64,000 bases of DNA from Morinoia aosen (lineage: Eukaryota > Arthropoda > Malacostraca > Amphipoda > Talitridae): the NCBI GenBank assembly GCA_030386875.1, contig CM059579.1, positions 20,370,484 to 20,434,483 of the forward strand. The letters are read 5' to 3'. Shown here one piece after another: positions 21,128-33,985 of this stretch. Numbering within the stretch: position 1 is the first letter of the stretch; every line of letters starts with the position of its first letter. Made by a program: the position numbers and the translations under genes. Under the pieces are notes generated by a model that saw nothing but the letters and a program-made list of their open reading frames with translations, did no database searches and was not told where the DNA came from.

Positions 21128-24100
21128 CACCCGCAACCGGCCATGGAAATAACCACAACCGAGCCAATACATTGGCCAGGCTTACTTTATCTCCGGGGCA
21201 ATCAGGCCTCCCGTTTATATTTTGAGCAGTTTGTTTCGAGCCTAAAATAGGAGAAGGTCTCTAAGCTGCGTCCAGCATCATTCCCCAATTTCGCAGGGAA
21301 TTTATGATTGCGTACACTGAGCTGAAGCAGTATTGCTCGCACCATTGTGTTTCCCATAGGACCGAAAACATCAAAACCATAAATAGCGTCGAACGTTCAA
21401 GTTCAATCCTTATTTGACAGTATCGTGGAGTCTGGGCAGGTGCTTTCTCGGGTGGAAAACCGCGTTGCCAGAATTTGTGGACTATAAATCGAGTGGTGGC
21501 AATTGGCGCAATTCTGAGACGAAGGGCTCCCTCTGCCGCGCCACTTCGACTGCGCCGAATTAAGGGCCCGCCTGAGCGACTGCCAATGGTGACACAAACC
21601 GCAACTTGGCTGCCGTGCAAATGGCATAAAAGTGCGCCAAATCGTGAGGTAAATAAACTGAAACTCCTGCTGCACCAGCGGTGGCGAACCAAGCCAAACT
21701 TGCTGGAGGTTCGCCATCGAAAATAGGACGTGAGAGATCAAATCGCCGGATTCACGGAGCATGGAAGAGAGTCAAAGTTTAAAGTTTCCTGCGGAGATCT
21801 GGCGGACCTCAGCGACGTGCTTCACAGGTTCATCAAACTGAAACAAAACTCCCTTGTTCTCTGTCGTTCGCTCGATACGCTCGCCTGCTTTCACTGGAAG
21901 TGTATTTTAAGTGAGCTTGAGATAAAAACTAAGCTACGTCAAGGTTCCTATTGCATGCAGGCTCAAAAAACAATTGTGTCATTAAAGCTCAAGTAATTCT
22001 TGCCGCAATCTAACCTCTATAAAATGCTTGGATTCTTTCTCCGGATGAAATAAATCGCACACTTTCAATTCACTCGCCTCCTACCCTTGATCGAAAGAAT
22101 GATTCTTCGATTTTTTCGCACTTCTGTGTTAAAAGGATTGAGGGCCGACTCTTGCCGTATTTTAGGCAAGTCCTAAGCGGCGGGGAGAACGGCCGGTTGA
22201 GTTCAGAGAATCGTCTAAAAAAGAAAATTATTCGATATTGGAATTTGATTGGATATGCAATTGGAATCTCGCCCCCTATGGATGACTGGCATTCCAGACA
22301 GGCGAGGTGTTTGCTTCGCTTGATTCCCAGTCCAGGAATACAACGTCTCCAATTCCCGGCGAGCTTGGTGGGCCGGATCCGAGCAAGTTTGAACGGCCAG
22401 GCAAGAGATCGAACACTTCAGGCACTGCCTTCAATTCTCTCCCTGAGTGCCTTCAAAATCTTCAAGGTTTTAGGATCGCTGGAATAGTGGAGATGTAGTG
22501 GAGACCCAATAAAAACTTGCCGCTTTCAAGGTCGCCAGAATAGTGGAGAAAGAGGGGACACAGACTAAAAATGTGCCTCTGAATTGTGGAGACATTGTTC
22601 CGGAGAAAATTGGCGCATCGTTGAGGGGTTGCACGGGTTGTGTGAAAGTGAAATTGTCAAGAGCGCAGATGAATTTGAACAGTTGATGAAAATCGAAAAT
22701 AAATGAATAGTTGACATTTTAAGTGTTAGAACCGTTAAGACAAAAAATAAGTAAAATTACAATCAAAAATTTTTATTCACGATCATAGGTTGTAGTATCT
22801 TATTTGATATAAAAGCTATTTCAACACTTTCATCGTATTATGTACAAACAGAAACTCAAGACAGACATGTCAAAAACGCAATAACGAAGGTCATGCAACT
22901 TGGTTCGTGCGTTCATGAGTCAGAAAAAATGTTTACCTATATTTATTCCGAATTTCTCGTAGTCATAACAAAGAAAAACAATTCTGGTAAGAACAAGAAG
23001 CCCTCGGAGACCAGAAGAAGCTTTTGAAAAATTAAGCATGAACCCAACGAAGTTTTATTTTTAAGCAACATTAATACTGGTTCATCGTTAAAATTTGCAA
23101 TGTGCTCTTCAGCTGGAAAGCCAGTAATAAATTGATTCACTTGAACAATATCGAAAAGTATTTCACAAAGTTGACGTATATAAGTTGACAGTTCGATGTG
23201 TTCCACTTCCTCGAACTTACCCCTTGAAATTTGTGAACTAATAAAACAGTCGTATTCGTCAACTGAATATTGCTATATAATCCCAATACCCTTCTTATCC
23301 CACGTGAACATAACGATTACACTAATATCTGCGCTGCAAAGTGTCAAGGCTATACAGAGACCAATAATACACGGTCCCGTTCTCTGCGATGCATCATTGG
23401 CAGCAAATTGTTAGAGAGTGGTGATCACAAGTGCAACCAACGCGCAGAACGCACTTGGCTGCTAATCAACCCACGCGGAATGAACATCCGAAAGCACCGT
23501 CGCAAGACTTAATTAAGTCTTGCAAGTTGCAACTGTTGAAGCTGCATGCAGAGCACGAGTAACCTGCGCAAGTTGGGCGCTTGTGCCACTCCCAACAACA
23601 AATGTGGCAACATATGAGCGGCATATACATAGATGCAGCAGCGCAGCAGCGTCAGACTCGCAGCAGGAAGCGTGTATTGTCTCTCGTGCTCCAAGCAAAG
23701 GATCAGGTTACATTAAGGCCGTGTTACCAAGCCCGATATGAAAGCATTTCATTTGCGGTGGTGTGCGCGTTTCAAACTGCAGTTGCGATACTTCTATAAC
23801 TCCGTGAGGGAGTGTGAAGTATGCTGATGTTGTGGTTCATTGAGCCATGTGATTTCAGAACCCGTACTCCATCACACACAACCTCATACATCTGACTTAC
23901 ATCAGAGCTACCTACACATGAAACGTTGCAAATATAGAGCAAATATTCTAGGAAATGACGCAATCTAGGATGAAGCCCTATATGGACAACGAAGTCAAAT
24001 GCGGGACAGTACAAAACTCAAAAGGGAGGAGACGCCTGAGCGGCGTGAAAAACGGCACTCAATACATCCACGAAAGAACAAAGATGACCGAGTGGTAGGA

Positions 24101-24185
24101 GATGATGGTGCTGGATCTCCCTCCGAGTGGATTAATTTTACAGCGCAGTATTCGAAGGAAGAAAGCTGCCAGTAGGGCTTAGGGT
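21128..24185. other. Mixed sequence with GC-richer islands, no gene recognised
   Basis: The parts at 21,260-22,000 and 22,140-22,560 are GC-richer than the background. They have several overlapping open frames of 80-143 codons on both strands, none with a domain I recognise. A perfect 6-bp hairpin (CTTGCC/GGCAAG) sits at 22,151-22,170. At 22,560-23,500 the sequence is AT-rich and featureless. The islands are the most plausible places in this stretch for unrecognised exons or conserved non-coding DNA. Confidence 0.4.
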
Positions 24186-24220
24186 GAGTCTCGCTGGCTG
24201 CGGGCAGGGCTTGTGTCATG
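24186..24220. repeat. Isolated relative of the 33-bp minisatellite unit
   Basis: GAGTCTCGCTGGCTGCGGGC followed by AGGGCTTGTGT matches the unit of the 24,553-25,580 array except for two substitutions and one missing base. It stands alone, about 330 bp upstream of the array. It lies inside a 96-codon minus-strand open frame (23,995-24,285) of unknown meaning. Confidence 0.8.
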
Positions 24221-24552
24221 GTTTTAACCACGACGTATAAGAAACGATCATTTATGGGGGACGCTCCACTATTTGATTTGTTCAATTCAGCCCTGAGGAG
24301 TGTCGTAAGCCGCGCTGACGGTTATCCATGTTCTGCTTCACACCAACATCACACCGACTTCGAGAAGGCGAAGGAAAAGTCATCGTCCGACTGAAGAAAT
24401 TGCCTAACGTCGACACAAAGAAAGGTTCTGCTATAAGTGTAATTGTATCATTATTTAATAGCTAACGTTAATTAGATCATCAGTACAATTATCGAGAATT
24501 GATGCCTCCCATTTCGAATATAATTATAATACAACACCATAACACTTGGGTT
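24221..24552. other. Unique spacer between isolated unit and array
   Basis: No gene or repeat seen. Confidence 0.55.
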
Positions 24553-25580
24553 GAGCCTCCGCTGGCTGCCGGCAGGGCTTGTGGTGAGCCTCCGCTAGCT
24601 GGCGGCAAGGCTTGTGTTGAGCCTCCGCTGGCTGCCGGCAGGGCTTGTGTAGAGCCTCCGCTGGCTGCCGGCTGGGCTTGTGTAGAGCCTCAGCTGGCTG
24701 CCGGCAGGGCTTGTGTTGAGCCTCCGCTGGCTGCCATCAGGGCTTGTGTTGAGCCTCCGCTGGCTGCCGGCAGGGCTTGTGTTGAGCCTCCGCTGGCTGC
24801 CATCAGGGCTTGTGTTGAGCCTCCGCTAGCTGCCGGCAGGGCTTGTGTTGAGCCTCCGCTGGCTCCCGGCAGGGCTTGTGTAGAGCCTCCGCTGGCTGCC
24901 GGCAGGGCTTGTGTAGAGCCTCCGCTGGCTGCCGGCAGGGCTTGTGTAGAGCCTCAGCTGGCTGCCGGCAGGGCTTGTGTTGAGCCTCCGCTGGCTGCCA
25001 TCAGGGCTTGTGTTGAGCCTCCGCTGGCTGCCGGCAGGGCTTGTGTTGAGCCTCCGCTGGCTGCCGGCAGGGCTTGTGTTGAGCTTCCGCTGGCTGCCGG
25101 CAGGGCTTGTGTTGAGCCTCCGCTGGCTGCCGGCAGGGCTTGTGTAGAGCCTCCGCTGGCTGCCGGCAGGGCTTGTGTTGAGCCTCCGCTGGCTGCCGGC
25201 AGGGCTTGTGTTGAGCCTCAGCTGGCTGCCGGCAGGGCTTGTGTTGAGCCTCCGCTGGCTGCCGGCAGGGCTTGTATTGAGCCTCCGCTGGCTGCCGGCA
25301 GGGCTTGTGTTGAGCCTCAGCTGGCTGCCGGCAGGGCTTGTGTTGAGCCTCCGCTGGCTGCCGGCAGGGCTTGTGTTGAGCCTCCGCTGGCTGCCGGCAG
25401 GGCTTGTGTTGAGCCTCCGCTGGCTGCCGGCAGGGCTTGTGTTGAGCCTCAGCTGGCTGCCGGCAGGGCTTGTGTTGAGCCTCCGCTGGCTGCCGGCAGG
25501 GCTTGTGTTGAGCCTCAGCTGGCTGCCGGCAGGGCTTGTGTTGAGCCTCCGCTAGCTGGCGGCAAGGATTGTGTTGAACA
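24553..25580. repeat. 33-bp minisatellite, about 31 units
   Basis: The first unit is 24,553-24,585, from GAGCCTCCGCTGGCTGCCGG to AGGGCTTGTG. GC content is far above the surroundings. Each typical unit contains the perfect 10-bp palindrome CTGCCGGCAG. Variant units (CCTCAGCTG for CCTCCGCTG, GCCATCAGG for GCCGGCAGG, TGTA for TGTT) are interspersed in groups. A 386-codon + frame with an 11-residue period (EPPLAAGRACV) runs through because 33 is a multiple of three. All other frames that avoid stops are equally repetitive, so coding is not supported. Confidence 0.97.
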
Positions 25581-28479
25581 CAGCTGGGAAGCAGGTCACT
25601 GGAACGAGTCACCAGCACGGCCGGCACTGCCCTCGCCAACATTGCAACGAGCTAAATAAATAGCTGGAGTGCTGGCCGAGGACCATGATGTACCTGAGTC
25701 TATGAATACATTGGAACTCAGCCAATCAACAGGTATTAAAAACATATTATGCGAAATTCATTCGCGAGGATTTAAAATTATGAACCTTAATTAATTATGA
25801 GCACTTCAATATAATTCTCTGGATTTACCACTCTGTGTAAACAAATCTGCTAGAAATTACGCGTGCGTTCCAAAATCTGATTTTCCTAGCCCAACTTTCT
25901 TCAAAATCATACCAGTTTACTATTGCTAAGAAAATTGTTCGCCGGTTAAAGAGCAGCGCAGTGGTAAAACTGTGACGCCTTATCGTTGTATAAACAAAGC
26001 TTCTTGCGAAGGAAAGTATCAGTTTGACTCAACGACAGCCAAAAACATCCATCACAAAAGTTACATTTTTAATAACAAGGGAGCATTATAAGGCAGAATT
26101 TTGTACTCAAGTTCAACTTTGAGAACTTCAAACTGAATGCTATAGTACAAAAGCATATTTACCATAAAAACATTACAAAATGAGCGTTTTCTTTAGCCAG
26201 CGGATAGGTGTTTCCAAATTGATGACCTGGCAAATGACACCGGACAAGTTCATTGGCAGTGAAAACCTTGAAAATCCTGCGAAAAATTACACCGGTTTTC
26301 GTTTAATGTTCACGGTAAGTGCCCTGGATACCAAGTCCACTTTAATGGCACTCATCGCTACAACTGCCGTAACTAACTGATGACAAGCAACGGCACTAGC
26401 TGACAATACACGAACCACCGCAGAAGTGCCGGTTACCAGGATAGTTTGAAGTACAAATAATAATTATGAGGGGTGTTGATACAATCAACATTAAAGCACG
26501 GACACGGGTCCTTTACTGCGTGAAGTGCAAAAAAGACGAAAAAGTCGTACGCACAAATGTGACAGTCGAATTTCGTGCAAAAAACGAACGATCGAGGGGG
26601 TGTAATTAGGATTTCTATCTATTGCAGCGCAGGGAAATTCAAGAAGAAATCAGCACATGAACAAAGTTAAGAACACTCGCAGTTAGAGCAGGCGAGTCAT
26701 GCCAGTCCAAGATGCAGATGAGCCGACAGCCAGTAAATGAGCGGAACACAAGTGAAATAGAGTAACAGGACTCCGCAAACTTCTCCGAACTGTAAAGGAG
26801 CATCACGGCGGCCGTTGCTCTATCTCCATTTGGATGGCAGTTGGGGCAAAGGAAATTACCATTCAGGTGTCACAGCGGAGATCAGAGAGCCTCGCCCCCT
26901 GCATCGATTGGGCCCTAGTTCGATTTGTTCTCGGAAATTGAACGGCGTCTCGGTTCGCAAATTAAGCTTTGCTTCTGCAGGCGGTCTTACGCTGTCTCTG
27001 GCAGACGCGAACCTCCGTAGAGACCTTAACGTCACTCATGAGTTCTTTAAATGCTTTTTCAGGCTGGTAATATGCCTCGTTTTTCTCACCGATCTTTTGG
27101 GATGGACGTGCTAAGCGATAATCATGTGAGCTGTCTACGAGACGCATTCCAGATCGGCTCTGTGACACGATGACAGAACGTTGCAACCTGGGTGAAAAGA
27201 TCCCCGATTTCATCTTGCATTCGTTTTGATGTAGAAGTATGTAAGCTCCTTCGGTAATGCTTAAAATAGAACGCGTAATATAGGTTGTGAGGAAAGCCGG
27301 GCTCCGACTCAACAACTGGAAATATTCCCTTTTTAACTCACTGTGCTACGACTCATTCCAAAGAGTTGTATTTCACTCTACTTACTGTGGTTAGGGCTGG
27401 AAACCACAGTAATTGCAACTAAGCGCGATTGAAAAATAGAGTAATCAATAAAGGAAGAAGTTTCATTTAGTCTCTCTTCCTAGGTATGAACATAACTGAG
27501 TGCCAGCGGAGCTCTGTTATAACCCTGATGTGAGTGGAGAGGAGTTGTAGCAGTCAAGCAGGCTGGAACCTCACAAGGATATGATCGGGCCAATACATTC
27601 TCGCACCCTGAACAATGTTCCCTTCCAAGGTGACATTTCTTGAGGAAAAACATATTTTCTACCACAACATGATTGCATGACACGCATTAATAGGGATAAA
27701 TCTCATTAAATCAAATAGGAGTAAAATATTTCTGATATACTTTCCTAAAAACCTTCCTCACGCGCTCTACAGAGCAGCGAAAAGCATGCCAATGATGCAT
27801 TGTGGCTACTTATAAATTCAAGGAATGATTCAGTGTTTTCCTAATAAAATTTCTTTGAATCAAAGATGGTAGAAAACAACAGTTTTTTCACCCATCTTTC
27901 AAGTGCAATTTTAAGGCATTTGAAGCTTTATTGTTTTTCAAGTGATTATTCTATTTTTAACAAGAACATTGCTCTCCAATTGCGGTAATGAAAGAAAACT
28001 TGGTGTATTTTTCATGGACGCCGGTGATAATTGGTTTTTCCCTAATTTTCTTCCCAATTAAGCTAAAGAGAATTCAGACTCGGGATGTTCTTTTTTGGCA
28101 GTTTTCTCAATTATTTTTGAAGAGGGAAATCTTGGAAAGCAATTAGCGCTTCGAGCGACACGTAGCATTCCCGTTTTCTTGAAGCCCGACCGACAATGGT
28201 GTTCAAAACAGTCGTGGTAAAAAACATAATGAGAGGAGCATTCGGCCATGGAAAAACAAAATGTATCTTGAGAATATCTATTGAAAAATAGAGCAAAGGG
28301 ATATCGTATGAGCGCGAAATTGAAAATGTTTATTTAGTGAAGTCTTAATCCTATGCATTTGTTGAACATCCTCACAATTCATCAGGGTTTTGAGGTCATT
28401 AATTTGACACTCGTGCTGACTAGTAACATGAACATCCTCCAACGTTCCAATGCTGGCGTTACAAGATCAGATTACTAGT
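25581..28479. other. Mostly AT-rich unique sequence, no gene recognised
   Basis: Within it, 26,800-27,120 is more balanced in composition, with overlapping open frames of 99 codons (+) and 117 codons (-) that match nothing I know. The part at 26,300-26,440 has weak internal repetition (GGTAAGTGCC, GGCACTAGCTGACAA, AGTGCCGGTTACC). Confidence 0.45.
27382..27412. other. Perfect 11-bp inverted repeat with 9-base loop
   Basis: TTACTGTGGTT at 27,382-27,392 pairs exactly with AACCACAGTAA at 27,402-27,412. No T run follows and no gene is adjacent, so its role is unknown. Confidence 0.85.
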
Positions 28480-28690
28480 TAGTTGTGACAGCGGTTGGTA
28501 AAACTCAAGCTCAAAGTTCATTGTAGTAAGCAATTTTGAAACAGCAAACATCAACTTGATCATGTCTTCATTAAGCTTTGATCAAGTATTTATGAAAATT
28601 GAGTTTGTGACAACTGGTCAGTCACCAGCGTTATGAAAATCCCCTTCACGGCTACCAGTGGCGCATGTTGCGAAGTGTTAAGCTTCAGTC
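28480..28690 (+). repeat. Interspersed repeat family 3, copy 2
   Basis: It resembles 5,690-5,905 by eye over most of its length: AACATCAACTTGATCATGTC, AAAATTGAGTTTGTGAC, GGCTACCAGTGGCGCATG. It runs directly into the family 1 copy that follows. Confidence 0.5.
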
Positions 28691-29060
28691 ACCACAACAA
28701 AGGTGTTCCGAAGAGAAGAAGGATGCAGATATCATTTAGCATGAAGTTAATAGAACGGGGAACGTAGGTACAAGGTGTGTTTTCGCACAAGATAGATAGC
28801 GCATAGAAACAGCAAGTTAGGAGGGAAGTTCTTGAAGCAAGATAAAAATTAAAAAAAAAACATTGTAGTAAGTGCTGAAAAACAGAAAACAGTGAACAAA
28901 AAAAAATATGGTCCGTAGCAAAACAAAAAGCCTATTATATTTCAACCACCGAAGGCTTTCCTAGCCTTCAGCTCTGTACCTTAACTTCCCCCTGGGATCG
29001 TAAAGCCTCCACAAATACAATAGGTATATCCTCCTGAGGGGTGAATTCAGCAATAAGGAA
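28670..29060 (+). repeat. Interspersed repeat family 1 copy
   Basis: Landmarks in order: GGTGTTCCGAAGAG, ATCATTTAGCATGAAG, ACAAGGTGTGTTTTCGCAC, GCGCATAGAAACAGCAAG, GTGCTGAAAAACAGA, ATGGTCCGTAGCAAAACAAA, CCTAGCCTTCAGCTC, TTCCCCCTGGGATCG and CTCCTGAGGGGTGAA. Confidence 0.8.
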
Positions 29061-29227
29061 AATGCAAATCATGGGAACATGAACGTAATGAACAAAATTA
29101 ATTAAACTCTGATGTAGAACAATCTTTAATTACAATATGAAATTATCTATAACTCTACCAAAGAGAATTTTTATTCATTAACTAAATTTCCGAACTTTTT
29201 TCAGGTGGCAATTCTTAGAGTGTTGCT

Positions 29228-29230
<3 letters not shown>

Positions 29231-29266
<36 letters not shown>
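29231..29266. repeat. (GT)18 microsatellite
   Basis: An uninterrupted GT run of 36 bases. Confidence 0.98.
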
Positions 29267-29268
<2 letters not shown>

Positions 29269-32200
29269 CGGTTGATCTTCACGAAATTATTTCTGCGTTT
29301 TGTTATCGTCTCGTAGTTAAGAACTTTACTACATCCCTCCGGAAAAATTAGTTGCTCGCTCCTTAACTTTACTTACATTCTTCACAAGATCTGAGCTTTC
29401 ATTTTGCAAAAACTTCTAAATATTGGTGTTTGCCAAAATTATAGAGCAGCCTTTCCTATAATAATTTTCTGATGCAATTCTTGGTAGTCAGAATTCCTTG
29501 TTGGTTTGAAACAGGTTATCAAGTGCATCTTTTTTCCAGGGAAAATACTGAATTTTTTCATGATTCGTCCCTCGTCGTGTGATATGATAAAATATGCACT
29601 TTCAATACATTTAATAAGCTCATTATCACCAAAAGAATTATGCGGAGGGTGCCGTATAATTATGGGGTCTTTACCACTCGATAGTTCAAAAAAGTTCTAT
29701 AAACCGATCGATGCAACCGCGTTGTCTTCCTACTTCCATCATATGATCGTCTTAGGATGGTCTTCGTCGTGTCGAATCAGACCAAGTCGTCACACTGATC
29801 ATAAAGATTATTTCGATATCATTTTTCTTTCGATATCTTATCGTTATTTGCTTGCCTGCCTAAATAGTCTGAAATTTTAGGGATGCTTTTCATGAAATAT
29901 AATCATACACATTTTAGGTATGACAGCAAAGTAGAGCGTCAAGGATAGATCGTTTCTCGTATGAAGGCCGTCACGTTTACCGATTTCTCGACGGCTTCAA
30001 GATATTCGGATACCGAATACCGAATATCTTTCTACCATAGCTCTTCTAGAGGCCAGTTACCGATCTCCATGCAATTTTTTAATATTTCATTTTCTTGGAG
30101 AATGAATTATTTGGATTGTTTTAGCGAAGTTAACATTAAAATCAGCTAGAAGAATATAAAGATACGAAGCAATTCGTACATACTAACATCTTTACCCCAG
30201 CAAAGAGGGCTTGCACACAACGTTGCATCGACTGGAACAGTCTCATGACTGCAACAATCGAGGTAGGCAGGCTGCTCGTTATCGCTTAATTAAATTTTTG
30301 TGTAATTTTGCTAGCAAGGGAATGTTTCGAAATGACCAAATGCTTTGCAACCATGATGAGGATATGAGTTACAATGAAAGTTAAATTGGCAGTTTATACT
30401 TCATCCCCAAATAAACCAAGCGTGAGCTCGTTGCACAACACGGCTACGCTTCGTTGACACAAGCCACAAATGACGTGAAACTACTTCCCATCAAATTCCA
30501 GGTTTTGGTCGTCGCACTCATTCCAAAATGCAAAGCCATAACAATGTTTCACATGCAGCACGCCTTCTGAGTGTTTATTCCTTCGTAGAAATAACTGTGG
30601 CAAAAAAATCAGATAATCCAAAGGCGACGCGTTTGAAACTACACGGTGCCGCGAAAGAACTACGGCGCTCGCTTCGCAGAGCAAGAAATTCTAGAGCGCT
30701 TCCTCATTTTCCCGCTCTTAGGATGGAAAGCATCACTTTTCATTTATTCTGTGATCGAGAAAAACATTCCACGACGCTGTAACTTAGCTCTGGCTGGAGG
30801 CTACTGCAGGCCATGCAGCGTCATCCAGGTATCACTTATAACTGAAGTTTCAAGAAGTCATTTTCCTCTCTGACAAGCGATACAATGTTTATGGGAGATT
30901 TAATTGGCTTGAGGAATTTGAGCCACTCGTAAAACTGTAAATTGAAATGAAAGTTAACATGCTTTTTTAGATTCGATTACGATAAAGTAGTAATAGTAGC
31001 AGTAGATAATCAGCTTATAAAATACCTTGCAAACAGTTTTTGTTCGTCACCTACAACGGATAAAACAAAGAGTGTTGTATGAAAGACACTTGAAAGATGG
31101 TGTGAACAAAAGGAAAATACACCAAGCCTAAAGTAAAAATTTCCCCTGATGAGCCAAGCCTGGTTTTTAAGAACCAGTACCCGGATTTAAGGGAGTTGCG
31201 TTCACAACCAACATTGTGTACACAACACAGAAGAAGCAAGAGAAAATGAAGGTAACGTGAATCTGCGGTGTCTGGATAGAATTTTCCGCCCGGCAGCCAC
31301 ACGATCCGCTGTCAAACATTGATGTTAAGGAAAGTAGCTCGGCGGCTAGAAAGGTGTGAAGGGAAAAAAGAGTGTATGCTCACTTCTACCTCGGTGAACT
31401 AACGAGGTAAGTCGCTCGCCCGGGCCGAGCTCAACATCTAAGCCTCTTGAAAACTGTAAAAACATCACCGAGGGCTCTTGAGCGTCCGAGTCCGCTTCTC
31501 TGCCACTCAAGTGCGCCTCTTTTGACTAGGCTGAAAAATACTGCGTGGACCTCAAGCGCCTTCAATTGGTTCAAGGAAAAGATGATTGAAACGTTTATCA
31601 TGAGAGAATTGGCGAGCTTCTTAGGAGCTGTGAGCGAAATAATTGAAATCAAAACTTCCACCAAAGAGAATTAGTAGGCTTCTTGAGAGAGGGGCAGCAA
31701 ATCATTTTCTACAAACGATTGCCATGACAAAAATGGCACACATTTTGAAAGTTTCAATCGAAATACAACGACTAAGCTCTCACTGATATCACTTGCCAGG
31801 GAAAGAAATTTAAGGTTAGGCTATGACGCTACGGGAAAGGTCGAATCGAAACTTGATATTTTTGCAACGTAGGATAACTAAAAACTGTTTCAATTCTAAT
31901 AATTTACCGAACAGTGATGGTCGGCTTCTCTCATATTCTCGTTCAGGTCTAGGATTCCAGAGGTGATTTCTCGGCAATGTCCAAACTATGATGTTTAAGA
32001 TACTCCTATGGCAAGAAGAGGAAGTCTAGGCAGCTTTTATAACTATCTTACAAGAAGCGTAGATGACAGCGGAACAGCGAAGGGGTTACTTAACAACAGT
32101 AAAGTTTACAATGCTTTTGTTGCAACAAAAACTTTCAGGGTAACTACGTTCGGCCTCACGGCCTCCTAGATTAACTAGCGTGGACCTGACTACCGCAACA

Positions 32201-33663
32201 TCACTTGGTGTGAGGGTCACATTTAACTGACTGTCGTGGAAGTTTCCTGAAGAAAGAACAAGCATATAGTACGCTCGAGAGACAATCGCGCGTTATGTTT
32301 GCTTGGAAACTTTCAGACCAGAGCGGAAGTGAGTAAGAAAAAAAATTTAACAGTTAACAGATTTTCAAGAAAAGGACAAATAGTCATCACATTTTTCGAT
32401 GTATTTGTTACACCCCGAGACAAAATGCAGCAACAAAATACTGATTGCAACCGTGAAATGAACATCATTGAGGGACATAATGTACTAACTCCCTGGCAAT
32501 GCTCCTGACCAACGCTTGAATTCACCCCCAAGCTTTGAATTAGGACTGAGGGGAAGTGAAAGTGACATTTCGGTAGGTCATTTGTCACATCCAGAGGTCT
32601 GGGAGTCTTCATAAACAGGCAGCGTAATTCAACATTGGTACATTAGTATAATATGAAAAAATTTTGTTTTTCAGAGAGAGAGACATATATAGCAACGAAA
32701 ATACAATATGCACTGCGCACAGTGAAGAAATGTAGCAAAACTGTCATCAAAACAAGCGAAATGTAAACAGAGAAACCAGGCTAGATGAAGTATATATAGA
32801 TCAGGAAACTAAATGAGTCTAAGCTAAGAAAACATGGGAACAGAAAACTCAAGTAATCAGGAATAAATGCATACATGTAAAATTTGGAACACATAGGAAG
32901 GCACCTTGGAGTAAACTATAAGCTCAAGGAACAAATCAAAGAGCAAATTGAGGACAAATCTTAATTGAGGACCCATCATAAGATCACCATGAGCCGGGTA
33001 GAAGTAGGGAAGTTTCGAGAGAATACTAGGAATAAAGCTATAAAACCTGAATGGATATTACAATACACACAGATAGAAGGAAAGTAACTTCGTCACACAG
33101 TGTGACTAACTAATAGCTTGATAACGAGAAGCCAGGAAAAGGCCTGAAACAGAAACCGATTGGCAAGAAACACACTACGCAGACTCGTGGCCACCAGTAA
33201 ATGGTCAAACGGGAAAATTATTATGATACTGAAAAAAGATGAATAAACGAAGCCACCGTAGCCCTGTTTGTGAAACAATATCAAAGAAGAAAGTAAAGCC
33301 GCCGTTCTTTGCACCAGATCATGTCTTTTCTTCCATTAATGTTACACTTTTAAATTACAACGAGCTTTGAGCCTGAAAAAGCCTTCGGTTTTATCAGAAA
33401 TAAAGACTAATTAATCGGTCGTCTGACATAATTTGCGGGTTCGCTATTTACTTTGAAGGCTCTTCAGAGTTGTGTTGATCTACCAGTTTTGTAGGTTGGC
33501 ATTGTTTAAGACACAAGTAATTGATGATACAATAACGAGTAAATCTGAAATTAATCGTGAGTGAATCAGACGCAAATTACAAGTCAATCAGGGGTGATTC
33601 ATAAGTGAATAAAATTATGATTATTTTTTCAATGGTCTGAGACTCTCTGGTACAAACGAAGGT
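29267..33663. other. AT-rich unique sequence, no gene recognised
   Basis: The longest open frame (29,506-29,880, +, 124 codons) contains no recognisable domain and has the A/T-rich codon make-up of the surrounding DNA. The part at 31,380-31,680 is GC-richer, with small overlapping frames on both strands. Nothing else is supported. Confidence 0.45.
29999..30030. other. Perfect 11-bp inverted repeat with nested palindrome
   Basis: AAGATATTCGG (29,999-30,009) pairs exactly with CCGAATATCTT (30,020-30,030). The loop contains a further CCGAATA, so TATTCGG can also pair with the nearer copy across three bases. It could be a dimer-binding site or chance. Confidence 0.8.
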
Positions 33664-33985
33664 AATTTCAAGAGAGCGAAGAGAATGGACCAATTCAGCT
33701 TACACTGTAGAGAATAGAGAATCTATGTACAAGGTGTGTTCCCACGTTTGTCAGGAACAGCAAGTTGAAAAAGAAAGAAAATAATAAATGAAAAATAGAT
33801 TGCGCAACAGGCGCAAAAAATGACAGAAGGGAAGCGAACACGGAAGACGGAAGTCCCGAAAGCCTATCTACAGCTGATGTAACCTCACAGTATCTTCCTG
33901 GAGTCGCCGTCCCCTTAAAATAGAAAGACACACCTATAACCTAAGCCTATTGCCTGCTCTGTACAGCCTAAAGGGATGTAAATCA
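33664..33985 (+). repeat. Interspersed repeat family 2 copy
   Basis: Contains GAATCTATGTACAAGGTGTG, TTCCCACG, GGAACAGCAAGTTGAAAAAG, GAAGTCCCGAAAGCCTATCT, GATGTAACCTCACAGTATCT and AACCTAAGCCTATTGCCTGC. Confidence 0.7.

Noticed and set aside
24499-25659. 386-codon + frame with an 11-residue EPPLAAGRACV period
   Set aside because: Same artefact: 33 is a multiple of three, other frames of the array are also open, and the flanks show no coding character.
29506-29880. 124-codon + frame as a gene
   Set aside because: No domain, no hydrophobic or repeat pattern, and codon make-up like the surrounding AT-rich DNA.
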